From Saccharomycodes ludwigii (Eukaryota; Ascomycota; Saccharomycetes; Saccharomycodales; Saccharomycodaceae), in assembly GCF_020623625.1 (NCBI RefSeq), contig NC_060200.1:1418501-1482500 (forward strand): DNA of 64,000 nt, given 5' to 3'. Below the pieces are notes generated by a model. The model had not been told where the DNA came from and searched no databases. It saw only the letters and a list, made by a program, of their open reading frames with translations. This document shows positions 1-10,059 of this stretch, piece by piece; position 1 is the first letter of the stretch; each line of letters opens with the position of its first letter. The translations under genes were made by a program, and so were the position numbers.

Positions 1-79
1 AAAATAAATCTATCATCGAATAGTTGCTTTAATTAAAAAAAAAAATGTTTCGTAAATATCTCCTAAGCTTTTAAATAAC

Positions 80-3034
80 CTAATGTAATGCATTGTGAAT
101 ACCAACGCCAATGCCACCACCTATTGAGGCCAAGATTCCTAAGACCTCCACCGATCCTATGCACAAACAAGTAGTTCTAAACCATTTAATATCAATATCC
201 CAGATATATCCCTTCAAAACACCCTTTCTAAAGTTATCAGTCATAATCATCTGCATAACTCTTTGATCACTTAATAAAAACGCAATCATAAAAAAAAAAG
301 GTGGGATCCAAAAGGATATAAATAGAATGGTTAAAATTCTTCGGATACTAAATGTGTAAAAAAACGGTGACTTTGAATAAGAACTTGCTGCCGTTAACGA
401 GTGAATAGAGTTGGAGTCTATATGTTGTTCATGATTCACGAATCCATGATCAAAGATGCCGTCCTCGTTGTTAAAATGATCCGGTGTACTAGTACGGAAA
501 TAATTATTGTTATCATTTGTATGGTTATCGTTGTTGTCCGAAAAGTTTCCTTGTTGTTGTAAAATTCCCTTATTCTCTGGGGTTATTGTTCGATATCTAT
601 AACTTGCCAGTATATTTAAAACTTCGTCATCCTCGTCGTCTGTGGAAAGAATAGTTTGATTATCTCCAATTGCTTCGTTATTATTTTCCAATTGTTGCCG
701 TTGTTGTAGGAAATAATATTGATTAAAGGTTTCGCTCCTGTTCAAATCTAATTGAGTATTGCTGTTATCATAAATGTTGTAATTCTCATTAGCAGTCATA
801 TAGCTTGACGATGTTGCCTCTTGTTGTGACGCATTGTGTCTTTTGGATAAATGAGTACTTGTACTGAATCTTTTTTCGCTAATTTTGTTGAAGTGGTCAA
901 TGTCGTCGTTTTGTAACAGGTCCAGAAGTGATTCGTTGGTAGAACCATTAAGAGAGTATTTATTTTTACTACAGTTTTCTGCTACATTATTTTCTGGTAA
1001 TGGTTCGTTAGTATAATGTGTTTTCTCGCTTCTAAAAGCATCTTTTTGTGCAATGGACAAATTTTTATTGTGTGAACCACAATCAAAATTGTTATTATCA
1101 TTAATATTTTCAGAAACTTTATCCTCATGTAATGTTTTAATTGGCCCAAAGTAACTTTTTTTTGAAGTGTTTTCAATATCATGAATTTCTGGCTTTTTTA
1201 GATCAAATTTTCTTAAGACTGGAATGCTAGGACTTTTAGGTTCTTGATGGAAATAGAGTCTTTGTGTAGAAGGTGACTGTGGAGTAACAAAAAGTGGGGG
1301 GATAATTTTGTTGTCCCGTAGAGTATTGTGTTTGCTATTTTTACCATAATTAACAGTGTTGTTATGGCTAGATACACCATGTATTAAATAATTTGATATT
1401 AATGAACGAGAGGCCGCCGGATTCGACTTTCTTGTTTTTTCCAACACTTGCACTTTTTTTAGAGTCTCGGAACTTTTATCACTAAAATGACTATTTTTAG
1501 AAGAATTTGTTGTAGATATAATGTCATGTAAGTTTACGTCATGTATATCTTGTACATTAACAAGAGGGGAGAGCCTATGTAAGTCAATGTTGTTTTTGGA
1601 TTGGGGGGAAGATATGAATTCTTTGGAAACTTTTGCGGAATTAGCCTCAATTTTAGTCAGCCTAACTGCATTGGCCATCTTAGGCAAAATATTAGTAGAG
1701 GCTTTGTTGGTAGTTGTGTTAATATCTGATCCCTGTTCTTGTATATCTTGTTGTCTTTTAATTGATGGAGCTTCCAATAAATTCGCGTTTGTGATGTATG
1801 TGTCAGCGTATAAATAAGAAGTATTTTCACCGATTGTCCTGTGATTATCCTCCAAGGCCATCCCAGTAGTAGTATTAGTAGCACTATTTGTGTTGGCAAA
1901 ATCCTCCTCCAGTATATCATCATTAATATTGTTCCTGTTATAACATAATAGTTTTTGTTCATTTTCCATGCTATTAATTTTTTCATTCAAAAAGTTGGCT
2001 TGTTCAACGGTAAAAGCCGTAGAATTAATTCTATCAGGTATTAAAGTGTCAGACGTCCTTATAGGCCGTTGGAACTCATTAAGAGGTGTAGCGTATCTTT
2101 CTGATTCACTAGTAGTACCATTATTGCTAGTATAAGTGGAAACACTATTTTTGGTTTTATGCTGGAAACTGCCCTCAGGATTCCTATTATTGTTGCTGGG
2201 TGGTTTGTGTTTTCTATTAGAGTCATCAAAAATAAAATTAACTTTGTGATCTTTTTCATTGTTACTATCTTTAGAATCTTTACTATCACCAAATAAGGCA
2301 GTTGTAGAAACAGTTTTTGTGCTATCTGCTTCACTGTTACTAGAAAGCATACCCGACCAGCTCAGTCTTGGCGCAAGGTAATGAGAATTTTGTTGCTTTT
2401 GTTGTAGCATAGTACTATTAACTTGTGGTATAGAACGTTTTGTGGAAACAGATCTAAAGTCATGAAGTTCGACACCACCAGTACTACCATCACTACTGCT
2501 AGTCCCAGAGTTGTTAGCAACAAATAGCCGTTGTGACCTTATTTTATTATTTTCTCTGCTATTGTGTGTTGTTATTGATTGCTTCGCGAATTCATCATCA
2601 CTACTGTTGTTATTCCCACTACTACTGCCGTTATTTCCATTATTACCATTACTATTGCCATTGTTAGTGGTTTCACTATAATAACTCGAAAATAAGAACT
2701 CAGAGGAAGTTTCCGATATATTTCTTAACAATAAAGATTCATTTATGTTAACTTGTAATTGGTTATTATTGCTATGACCACTGCTCCGCGATATTATGCT
2801 ATGTCTATTATTATTAGATGTTTCTTGGAAATACGACCTTCGTTGAAAAGTAGGACTAGCACCATGAAATGTAGAAACATCAGAGTCTTTTGAATCGGTA
2901 TAATTAGAAGTGGTATTGCTAATGTTGGTGTTGTTACTTATATTATTGTAATGACTACTTTTTGTGATAGAATCATTCATATGTCGGTAACCAGTGGTTT
3001 TTTGTGGTTCTTCTTCCCGTGATCGTTGGCTCAT
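80..3034 (-). CDS. BUD8: Bud8/Bud9-type bipolar bud-site landmark protein
   Basis: The predicted protein has 984 residues. About 890 are low-complexity and rich in Asn, Ser and Thr, and the conserved C-terminus carries two hydrophobic segments (about 899-921 and 955-979) joined by a short charged loop. In S. cerevisiae, Bud8 and Bud9 are plasma-membrane landmarks for distal and proximal bud sites; they have a long glycosylated outer domain and the same two C-terminal membrane segments. The call rests on that architecture and on order: YLR353W (BUD8) lies next to YLR352W and NIT3, and YGR041W (BUD9) next to KSS1, and all of these neighbours follow here. One gene probably represents the ancestor of both. 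It is much longer than Bud8 (about 600 aa), through Asn/Ser expansion. The first ATG is used; Met19 is an alternative start. The family call is fairly firm; which paralogue it matches cannot be stated. Confidence 0.7.
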   Translation of the reverse strand: MSQRSREEEPQKTTGYRHMNDSITKSSHYNNISNNTNISNTTSNYTDSKDSDVSTFHGASPTFQRRSYFQETSNNNRHSIISRSSGHSNNNQLQVNINESLLLRNISETSSEFLFSSYYSETTNNGNSNGNNGNNGSSSGNNNSSDDEFAKQSITTHNSRENNKIRSQRLFVANNSGTSSSDGSTGGVELHDFRSVSTKRSIPQVNSTMLQQKQQNSHYLAPRLSWSGMLSSNSEADSTKTVSTTALFGDSKDSKDSNNEKDHKVNFIFDDSNRKHKPPSNNNRNPEGSFQHKTKNSVSTYTSNNGTTSESERYATPLNEFQRPIRTSDTLIPDRINSTAFTVEQANFLNEKINSMENEQKLLCYNRNNINDDILEEDFANTNSATNTTTGMALEDNHRTIGENTSYLYADTYITNANLLEAPSIKRQQDIQEQGSDINTTTNKASTNILPKMANAVRLTKIEANSAKVSKEFISSPQSKNNIDLHRLSPLVNVQDIHDVNLHDIISTTNSSKNSHFSDKSSETLKKVQVLEKTRKSNPAASRSLISNYLIHGVSSHNNTVNYGKNSKHNTLRDNKIIPPLFVTPQSPSTQRLYFHQEPKSPSIPVLRKFDLKKPEIHDIENTSKKSYFGPIKTLHEDKVSENINDNNNFDCGSHNKNLSIAQKDAFRSEKTHYTNEPLPENNVAENCSKNKYSLNGSTNESLLDLLQNDDIDHFNKISEKRFSTSTHLSKRHNASQQEATSSSYMTANENYNIYDNSNTQLDLNRSETFNQYYFLQQRQQLENNNEAIGDNQTILSTDDEDDEVLNILASYRYRTITPENKGILQQQGNFSDNNDNHTNDNNNYFRTSTPDHFNNEDGIFDHGFVNHEQHIDSNSIHSLTAASSYSKSPFFYTFSIRRILTILFISFWIPPFFFMIAFLLSDQRVMQMIMTDNFRKGVLKGYIWDIDIKWFRTTCLCIGSVEVLGILASIGGGIGVGIHNALH

Positions 3035-3634
3035 ACTTCTTAGACAGCCTCAATTGGGCAAAGTGATGAATATATTTAAATAATTAACTGAAATAATAAT
3101 AATGGTGATAATGATAATAATAATAATAATAGAAAAAGAGAAAAAGTAAAAAGTGAAAAGAGTAATTAAATGTGTGGCTTGGAATTATGATAAACGAATG
3201 AAATAGGAAAAGGTATAGTAGATGTGATTAGCCGGACTCTAGAAATTATTATTTTTTATTTCCCCTGCTATTCCTCCTTTTCTCTGACAAATTAGTAAGT
3301 TTCTATTCAAATTTAGAATTCAACTCAAATAAAAAAAAAAAAAGGTATTTGTTTGACTAATTGAATAGTGATAAAGATTGTACTAAAGTATCATTGAGAC
3401 AAACAAGCCAAAATATTTATTTCACAAGTGTTTCTCAATCAAGCTTAAAAATATAATAATAACAGTAATATTTAGGGAATTTCTATATTATATACCTTGC
3501 AATGTTTAGTTAAAAAAAAAAAGATACGGTACGCGTGTTTACTTTTTTTTTTTTTTCTCTTTAAAAAAATCTCGATTTAAAAATTTCCCATTTTTCTTTT
3601 ATTAGATCACATTCATTTTAAATTATAATCACAG

Positions 3635-3667
<33 letters not shown>

Positions 3668-4187
3668 CAGTATTTACATTTCCTAATCTGGAAAATAATT
3701 AAAAAATAAAATACTCAGCATTATTACTATTGTTATACACTTTTATTTTTTTTTTTTTTTTTATATCAAAGTCGTAAATAGTCATATTTTATAACAAAAA
3801 ACAAAAAACAAAAAACAAAAAAAAAAAAAAAAAATTCATTCATCGTAAACGTGATTAGTTATAATTCATTTTTAAAAGTTAGATTCTAGGAGGTTAACAA
3901 TTTGAAAATATTGTTAGGATATATAAACAAATGACTTCTTCTTTTTCAAATATTGAAAAAATTGCTGGACTTTGAGACTTTTAAACTTTAAAGTGCATAT
4001 AAAACATTAACCAAAAAAAAAAAAGAAAAAAACTGTATTTATTATTTAATTTTAAACCCAGCCTTTTTCAAAATATTTACACGATACTAGAAAAAGCAAC
4101 AATATTTTTGTCCCAAAATAATAATAGCACGTGACTAAACATTGGAAGGAAAGAAAAAAAAAAATAAAAAAAAAAAAAAAAAAAAAT
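3035..4187. other. Intergenic: BUD8 promoter and F-box gene 3' flank
   Basis: No gene is seen. The stretch holds several A and T homopolymers, including an A-run at 3639-3665. An ACGCGT (MCB/MBF-type) site lies at 3531-3536, about 500 bp upstream of the BUD8 start. A CACGTGAC (Cbf1-type) site begins at 4128, close to the end of the F-box gene. Whether either site works is unknown. Confidence 0.5.
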
Positions 4188-5834
4188 TCATAGTCTTAAG
4201 CTATAATATCTGTACATACCTCTTTCCACCCAATCAAAAACATAATTTTCATCGTACATGCCATAGTCATCGATGCGGCTACTACTGGTTGGATGCTTTA
4301 TTATTGATGTTCCAATAACTACTTTGTATTGTGCAAATTTTAGAAAATCCGGTTGTCTAGTTATTTCTATGTTTTTATTGCCATGCAAGTCATAGGTATC
4401 AAACCTACCTGCTGTATCCAAATCATTTCTATTAAAAAAGTCATCCACTCTATATATCCAAAACCTTCTTCCAAATGAAGAATCCAAATAACATGTCCAT
4501 TGAATCATATTACTAGTGTCACCATTAGTGTGTGGTACCATTATGGAGTGATTATCGCTGAATGATTGTAGTTTAGACCATGTTTTAAATGATAATTCAA
4601 TACTCACTAGACTTTCACTACAGTTTAGTAGCTCGTATTTAGCATTAGTGAAAAAATACCATTCTTTAATGAACTTGCTATTATTCAAGTTAATAAACTT
4701 TAAATATTTCATTTTTGATATAAACTCTCGTAATAAAGAGGTGGGCGCTTCACAATCACTTATATGTAAACTAACTAAATTGGGAAAATTTTCAGATAAA
4801 ATGTTCAAATGTTTTTCTGTTACTGGTAATCCATTTAGATTTAAATATTTTAAAGTTTTATTGTGTCCGTTAATTATTAGTTTTTTTAATAATATGGTTA
4901 CATGAATAGAGGTCCATGTAGAGTATTGATTACCAACTTGTAGATTCAACCATTGGAGTTTATTATCAATATTGTTTCCAAACTTTGAAGCCGTCATAGT
5001 AGGATGATAAGTTATGAAATCTAGAATGCCATATGGGGTCAAATTAGAACACATACCAATGGAAAAATGAGTTAGATTATGCATGATAGGGAATATTTTT
5101 AAAATCCGATCGTCAATGCAAGTTCTTGATAAATCCAATTTCCGTAAACCTTTCATAGATTTTAGTAAAACTTGGTATATATCTTTTTTGGGCAAATCAG
5201 TACAATTATTTAATCCGAGCTTAGTTAGCTTTGAATAATTTCCATCAATCCCACTGTGTTGAACACTTTTAACAAAGTTATCACTAAATGTATCACCTGT
5301 ACATCCACAAAAATCCAGTGCCTCCATTTTATTGAGTAAATAAGAGATTATTTTATGATCCAAATCCATTTGAATGTGCTCATTAGCTAAAAACCCCTTG
5401 ATGTTAGGACAATTCTCCAAAAATTTCCATAAGGTTTTACTAGTCAAGTTTTTAATTTCTTTATTCATGTACTGTGATCTACCCAAGCCTATGCTAGTTA
5501 ACTCAGAGAAATCCACAATTTCAATCATATCGGAGTACATAATTTTGGTAATGTTGCCACTGTTTGCTAATGAGTCTTCTGATTTCAATTTTATTATTTT
5601 TTGTAAGAAATTGTTAAATCTTTTAGCTGTAGCAAAATTACAATATCTGCTGGATAATCTTAAACATGCTTGATAAAAATATTTATTTACTAAAAGATTG
5701 CTTTTCAAAAAGATTTCTAAATTGGAATCAAATTTCTCTGGGCTCGGTGGTTGGTCATTAGACATTAATTCTTCATATTGAATATTTAAGATTTTGTACC
5801 AGATTTCAATAGGGAAGGTGGATGTTGTTGTCAT
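4188..5834 (-). CDS. F-box/leucine-rich-repeat protein, probable LUG1 (YLR352W) orthologue
   Basis: The protein has 548 residues. The N-terminus (about 6-60) reads as an F-box with a short insertion, beginning FPIEIWYKIL. It is followed by about ten degenerate leucine-rich repeats (roughly 100-400) with segments such as LRKLDLS, LKYLNLNG and LVSLHIS, then a C-terminal region rich in aromatic residues. F-box/LRR proteins are substrate receptors of SCF ubiquitin ligases and bind Skp1 through the F-box. Position between BUD8/BUD9 and NIT3 matches YLR352W (LUG1), a poorly characterised F-box protein. The S. cerevisiae protein is longer (about 807 aa), so orthology rests mainly on order. The DAS1/YDR131C family is the main alternative. 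Substrate unknown. Confidence 0.7.
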   Translation of the reverse strand: MTTTSTFPIEIWYKILNIQYEELMSNDQPPSPEKFDSNLEIFLKSNLLVNKYFYQACLRLSSRYCNFATAKRFNNFLQKIIKLKSEDSLANSGNITKIMYSDMIEIVDFSELTSIGLGRSQYMNKEIKNLTSKTLWKFLENCPNIKGFLANEHIQMDLDHKIISYLLNKMEALDFCGCTGDTFSDNFVKSVQHSGIDGNYSKLTKLGLNNCTDLPKKDIYQVLLKSMKGLRKLDLSRTCIDDRILKIFPIMHNLTHFSIGMCSNLTPYGILDFITYHPTMTASKFGNNIDNKLQWLNLQVGNQYSTWTSIHVTILLKKLIINGHNKTLKYLNLNGLPVTEKHLNILSENFPNLVSLHISDCEAPTSLLREFISKMKYLKFINLNNSKFIKEWYFFTNAKYELLNCSESLVSIELSFKTWSKLQSFSDNHSIMVPHTNGDTSNMIQWTCYLDSSFGRRFWIYRVDDFFNRNDLDTAGRFDTYDLHGNKNIEITRQPDFLKFAQYKVVIGTSIIKHPTSSSRIDDYGMYDENYVFDWVERGMYRYYSLRL

Positions 5835-5979
5835 GTATGTTACCTATTTTATTTTTCTTTTCTCTTATCTCCTTTTTCTTGGGTTTCGAATTTAAATAAT
5901 AATTGATTATTGTAAATAATTTTATAAGCTTCATGCTACTATTAATATGATTCAGTGGTTATAAATAATGTGGAGGGGG

Positions 5980-6018
<39 letters not shown>

Positions 6019-6185
6019 TTGATAAATTTTGCCGCTTATTATCATCTACAATAAAAAAATAAATTACACCCGTACACCCGATATGAATTGTTTAAACAGT
6101 CCGCTCCATTATATGTATATATACCCGGAATAAAAATATCACCTTTCCTCTTTTATTTTTCAGGTTTGCAAGTCAATTTTACATT
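5835..6185. other. Intergenic: F-box gene promoter
   Basis: No gene is seen. The main feature is an A homopolymer of more than 30 bases ending near 6015. A TATA-like stretch at about 6114-6122 reads toward the small ORF at 6186, and a pyrimidine tract ending in CAG lies near 6163. Confidence 0.4.
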
Positions 6186-6266
6186 ATGCTTGAGCATACT
6201 AAGAGGTATGATCCTACGTTACAAAATTTAGATGAACCATACACGGTACAAAAGTACACTTCATAA
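6186..6266 (+). CDS. Possible very small protein gene (26 codons), unrecognised
   Basis: ATG at 6186 opens 26 codons and ends with TAA at 6264. The codons look chosen rather than random: the peptide begins MLEHTKRYDP and ends VQKYTS, in a region otherwise made of homopolymers. A TATA-like stretch lies about 70 bp upstream. The ORF is divergent from the F-box gene and convergent with KSS1, whose stop is 69 bp away. The open frame continues upstream without ATG to a pyrimidine-rich CAG at about 6163, so it might instead be the last exon of a spliced gene, but I see no clear branch site. I do not recognise the peptide. A chance ORF remains possible. Confidence 0.35.
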   Translation: MLEHTKRYDPTLQNLDEPYTVQKYTS

Positions 6267-6334
6267 AAAAAAAAGAAAAAGAAAAAGAAAAAGAAAAAGA
6301 AAAAGGGAAAAAAAAATATAGGGCCTACTATATT

Positions 6335-7492
6335 TCAATATAACGGCTTAACCACTTCATTATACAACAGTTTCTTCAATAATTCTAATAACTCTTCATT
6401 CTGTTCAGTCTCAGCACTCCAGCTGGAAAAGTTTATATCACTATCCATCTTCCAGAACTCATCATCAGTCACATTTATCGGAGGATAACCAGGTTCATCG
6501 TTTGGATCATGATACAACGATAAATAAGGATGCTCCAAAGCTTGCTCCGCAGAGATCCTTTTAAACGGATTGAAAGTTAATAGTTTATCTAATAAATCTA
6601 AAGCCATCGGGTCATGGTTAGGCAATAATTCACTCCAAGGTTTTTTAGGCATTTTTGGCAAACTCTTTATATATTCTTTAGCTCTCGACGACTTAATCGT
6701 GGCAAAATCATCCTCTGTTGGCGTACCCAAAGTTTCTAGGATCAACCACAACTGATGGTGGTAATCTCTGCCTGGAAATAAGGGTTTTCCACCATTTAAC
6801 ATCTCAGATAGTATACAGCCACACGACCACATGTCCATTGCTGTTGAATATTCTTGAAAGGACAACATAATTTCAGGGGCTCTATACCACCTAGTTGCCA
6901 CATATTCTGTCATAAACCCTACCAAACTTTCTTTAGTGTTTGTAGAGGACAACAAACACCGACTTAGACCAAAATCGCATATTTTCAAATCGCAATTTGA
7001 ATTTAATAAAATATTTGAAGGTTTTAGATCTCTATGAATAACTTGTGCACTATGAATTGCCTTTAATGCTCGAAGGATTTGATAAGTGAAATATTGCATG
7101 TGGTCATTAGTTAACTGAGTATTTATACGTGAACTGTGCATGATTTTATATAGATCGGTCTCCATTAGTTCTTGTACTAAATATACCTCGTTAAATTTTT
7201 CATAGTTCTTAGGTTTAACTATGTCCAGAATTGTTATTATGTTTTCATGATCATTAAATAATTTTAATAATTTTAATTCTCTCAACGTTCTTGTTAATAG
7301 TAACGGTTTACCCAATGGTAAAATTTTTTTGATCGCCACTTTTGTTTTGATCGTTTCGTTTGTTTTAGGTGATGTGTAATTATGAATCGCTGAACATACT
7401 AGACCATATGAACCCTCGCCTATTAATTCTTGTAATTCATAATATGGTGGAATGTTGAATGTAATTTTTCTAACTTTCTTATTCTTAGACAT
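6335..7492 (-). CDS. KSS1: Kss1-type MAP kinase
   Basis: The protein has 385 residues and a complete kinase fold: glycine loop GEGSYG (25-30), Lys55 in VAIKK, catalytic HRDLKPSN (153-160), DFG (173-175) and the MAPK activation motif TEY (195-197). The stretches around the HRD loop and the TEY segment closely match S. cerevisiae Kss1. Kss1 acts downstream of Ste7 in the filamentation and mating pathways and regulates Ste12 with Dig1/Dig2. S. cerevisiae Kss1 has 368 residues; the extra length includes an insertion at about 41-51 before the catalytic lysine. KSS1 (YGR040W) lies next to BUD9 in S. cerevisiae, matching the neighbourhood. A TGAAACA (Ste12-type) site lies at 7715-7721 upstream. Fus3 is the alternative, but sequence and order favour Kss1. 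Confidence 0.93.
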   Translation of the reverse strand: MSKNKKVRKITFNIPPYYELQELIGEGSYGLVCSAIHNYTSPKTNETIKTKVAIKKILPLGKPLLLTRTLRELKLLKLFNDHENIITILDIVKPKNYEKFNEVYLVQELMETDLYKIMHSSRINTQLTNDHMQYFTYQILRALKAIHSAQVIHRDLKPSNILLNSNCDLKICDFGLSRCLLSSTNTKESLVGFMTEYVATRWYRAPEIMLSFQEYSTAMDMWSCGCILSEMLNGGKPLFPGRDYHHQLWLILETLGTPTEDDFATIKSSRAKEYIKSLPKMPKKPWSELLPNHDPMALDLLDKLLTFNPFKRISAEQALEHPYLSLYHDPNDEPGYPPINVTDDEFWKMDSDINFSSWSAETEQNEELLELLKKLLYNEVVKPLY

Positions 7493-8159
7493 TGCTGGAT
7501 AATTTGTTATTACTTCTACTTCCTGGCTTTTTAAAGACTTGAAAACATCAAGAATTGACTAGTTTGGAATTATTATGAAGGATAGAATGATGAAAACTGA
7601 AAAGGATGCTTATATATATTTAAAATTTGATCTATAAAAAAAAAAAGGAAAGGGAAAAGGAAAAGGAAAAGAAAAAGAAAAAGAAAAAGAAAAAGAAAAA
7701 GTTAAAAAAAAATATGAAACAAACAAAAAAACGTAAAAAAGAAAAGTAAATTAAATTAAGCATTTTCAATCATGGTAGTAATATGATATTATGGGTGGTG
7801 CCCCTTCTCCTTCGTGCTTTTAAGGTAATATTTTTCTGCACACGTTTCTGAAAGCAAAATTGGAATGAAATGTAAGATTTAAAATAACAGTTCTAGCAAT
7901 CTTGAAACAAAACTTTGTTCCCTTTTTTAATCTTATATATTTATTTATTTATTTTCCTATTTATCAATTATTTTAAATGAAAGGGGATATAATATTTTTT
8001 TTTAAAGAAAAAATAAAAAAAAAAAAAAAAAAAAACTGATTGACTAACAGTTTGACTAAAAATCATAATCAACAAAAATACCTAGATCTACAAGTCTAAT
8101 AGTATAATATTGAAAATAGTAACCGTAATAACCAATACGTCCACCTGACAAAAATCAAA
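7493..8159. other. Divergent promoter region between KSS1 and NIT3
   Basis: No gene is seen. It holds GAAAAA/GGAAAA-type purine repeats (about 7637-7700), one TGAAACA pheromone-response-like site at 7715-7721, and a long A-run near 8015-8035 before the NIT3 start. Confidence 0.5.
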
Positions 8160-9065
8160 ATGAATGTTTTAAAAAATAAAGTAAGCGTCAGTTTAATTCA
8201 ATTAGCAGGTTCTACACCAGATAAATTACATAATCTAAAACATGCCCATGATTTGATTGCCAAATGTATGGAGAAGTATCCAAAGACTCAGGTTATTGTT
8301 CTTCCAGAATGTTATAATTCACCATATGCTGTAGATAAGTTTAGAGAATATAGCGAAGTTGTTGAAATCAAGGAAAGTTCACCAAGTGTTTACCAAATGT
8401 CAAATTGGGCCAAATATTTCAAAATTGTCTTGGTTGGTGGCTCCATTCCAGAACTTGACCCAAAAAGTAACAAAGTTTACAATACATGTATTGTCTTTGA
8501 TGCCAATGGCAAAATTTTGAATAAGCATAGGAAAGCACATTTGTTTGATATTGATATTCCAAATGGTATCACTTTTCAAGAAAGCGCCACTCTATCTGGA
8601 GGTACTCAAATTACAATTGTAGATACCGAACTACCAAAGCGTGATAGTACTGTTGGTCAAAAAGAGTTTAAATTTGGTGTTGGTATTTGTTATGATATGA
8701 GATTCCCAGAATTAGCTATGATTAGCAGTAGAAAAGGTTGCAGTTGTATGATTTATCCATCTGCTTTTAATACAGTTACTGGTCCCTTACATTGGCACTT
8801 GTTGGCACGTAGTAGAAGCATTGATAATGAAATTTATACTATTTTATGTTCACCAGCAAGAAGTAGTGACAAGTCTGTTTATCAAGCGTATGGTCATTCT
8901 TTGGTATGCTCTCCTATGGGTGAAATATTATGTGAAGCTAAAGAAGGTGAAGAAATCTTAAATTGTGAATTGGATCCTGAAGCTATTAATAAGGCTAGAG
9001 TGAGCATTCCTATTAATTTTCAAAGAAGATTTGATATGTATCCAGACGTTTCTACTAATAAGTAA
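8160..9065 (+). CDS. NIT3: Nit3 omega-amidase (nitrilase superfamily)
   Basis: The protein has 301 residues and the nitrilase triad: Glu50 in LPECYNSPY, Lys125 in HRKAHLFD and Cys177 in GICYDMRFPE. Downstream it keeps the family segment YPSAFNTVTGPLHW. Nit3 is an omega-amidase that hydrolyses 2-oxoglutaramate and 2-oxosuccinamate, cleaning up side products of glutamine and asparagine transamination in cytosol and mitochondria. Length is close to S. cerevisiae Nit3 (291 aa); the extra residues sit in a charged loop at about 155-169, just before the catalytic-cysteine strand. The gene is convergent with ORM, matching the YLR351C-YLR350W neighbourhood. The ATG at 8160 follows an A-rich leader, and no earlier in-frame ATG is needed. 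Confidence 0.95.
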   Translation: MNVLKNKVSVSLIQLAGSTPDKLHNLKHAHDLIAKCMEKYPKTQVIVLPECYNSPYAVDKFREYSEVVEIKESSPSVYQMSNWAKYFKIVLVGGSIPELDPKSNKVYNTCIVFDANGKILNKHRKAHLFDIDIPNGITFQESATLSGGTQITIVDTELPKRDSTVGQKEFKFGVGICYDMRFPELAMISSRKGCSCMIYPSAFNTVTGPLHWHLLARSRSIDNEIYTILCSPARSSDKSVYQAYGHSLVCSPMGEILCEAKEGEEILNCELDPEAINKARVSIPINFQRRFDMYPDVSTNK

Positions 9066-9372
9066 GTATATATGGATATATTACATAAAATAAAATAAAA
9101 TAAAGTATAAAAATATTATTATCATATAAACATTGTTAACATTATTTTAGCAATATATGTGTAATTATTATAATGCGGTAACAAATTTTTTTTTTTTTTT
9201 ATTTTTTTTTATTCAATAGTAATTTAAAATAGAAAATATTAAATATAATTCAATATTCAAATGATTGTAGTATATATAGTTATAGCATTAATATCCTTCT
9301 CTCTTTGTCCTTTTCTTTTTTTAGTTGAAAAAAAAAAGGCATAAAAAAAGGCATAAAAAGGAAATCTAAAAA
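9066..9372. other. Convergent 3' region between NIT3 and ORM
   Basis: No gene is seen. AT-rich 3' flanks carry T-runs at about 9187-9210 and A-rich stretches near the ORM stop. They presumably contain both polyadenylation sites. Confidence 0.4.
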
Positions 9373-10059
9373 TTAACTTATTTGTGCTGGAGATGTAATA
9401 AATGGAATAAAAATTCTTAATCTATGAGTCCATGGTAATTTGGGTACAACAGCAACAAAAGTTGTAATAAATAAATTTAATAAAAATAAATGTAAATCAT
9501 AGTGAGAGTAATGTGTACTAATTAAAAATAAGGCAATAGGAACAAATATTAAAAATTTTCTGGAAGGCGTATATTGAACACCATCATTTATTTGTTCCCA
9601 CATAGTTAAATTGTCAAAGCAGCCACCGTTAAAATCAAATGGAGTACCTTTGATTAGATGAAACATAATATATGAACCAACACAATAAGTAATATTAGTC
9701 AACGTCCAAGACCATTCGTTTGTAATACCAGGCATCAAATTGTAGAACACTTTTAAAAAAAATAGAATGAAAAAATGTACCATCCAAGCACCCCTTTGAT
9801 CAACCCACATTACATTCATATTTAGTGAACTATGTTGATCATTTTCATCCTCAAATGTTTCTTGTTCTACATGTGATATTATACTGCTGGATCTTCTTCT
9901 TCTATGATCTTTAACAGGTTCCATTGACGAACAATCGCTTGTATGTGAGGGAAACGGTCTTAAATTTGTATTAGTATTAGTAGTAGCATTGGTATTAGCA
10001 TTAGCATTGGCATTAGCATTAGCATTAGCATTATTATTGTGTATTGTGTTTGTCGACAT
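9373..10059 (-). CDS. ORM2: Orm1/Orm2 family regulator of serine palmitoyltransferase
   Basis: The protein has 228 residues. An N-terminal cytosolic tail holds an Ala-Asn/Asn-Thr dipeptide repeat (about 8-33), then a basic serine cluster RRRRSSSII that corresponds to the Ypk1-phosphorylated serines of yeast Orm proteins. From about residue 80 the conserved four-helix ORMDL membrane domain follows, with NVMWVDQRGAW and TPFDFNGGCFDNLTMWEQ. Orm proteins sit in the ER membrane and inhibit serine palmitoyltransferase, the first step of sphingolipid synthesis, until phosphorylated. NIT3 next door matches YLR351C-YLR350W (ORM2); ORM1 (YGR038W) lies near KSS1. One gene here stands for both. The dipeptide repeat is encoded by a hexanucleotide run and probably varies in length. 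Confidence 0.93.
   Translation of the reverse strand: MSTNTIHNNNANANANANANANTNATTNTNTNLRPFPSHTSDCSSMEPVKDHRRRRSSSIISHVEQETFEDENDQHSSLNMNVMWVDQRGAWMVHFFILFFLKVFYNLMPGITNEWSWTLTNITYCVGSYIMFHLIKGTPFDFNGGCFDNLTMWEQINDGVQYTPSRKFLIFVPIALFLISTHYSHYDLHLFLLNLFITTFVAVVPKLPWTHRLRIFIPFITSPAQIS

Noticed and set aside
4040-4135. Possible centromere (CDE I-like GTCACGTG on the reverse strand)
   Set aside because: No CDE III-like CCGAA core at the right distance and the would-be CDE II is not AT-rich enough; the tccgaa pair near 50251-50280 likewise lacks a CDE I.
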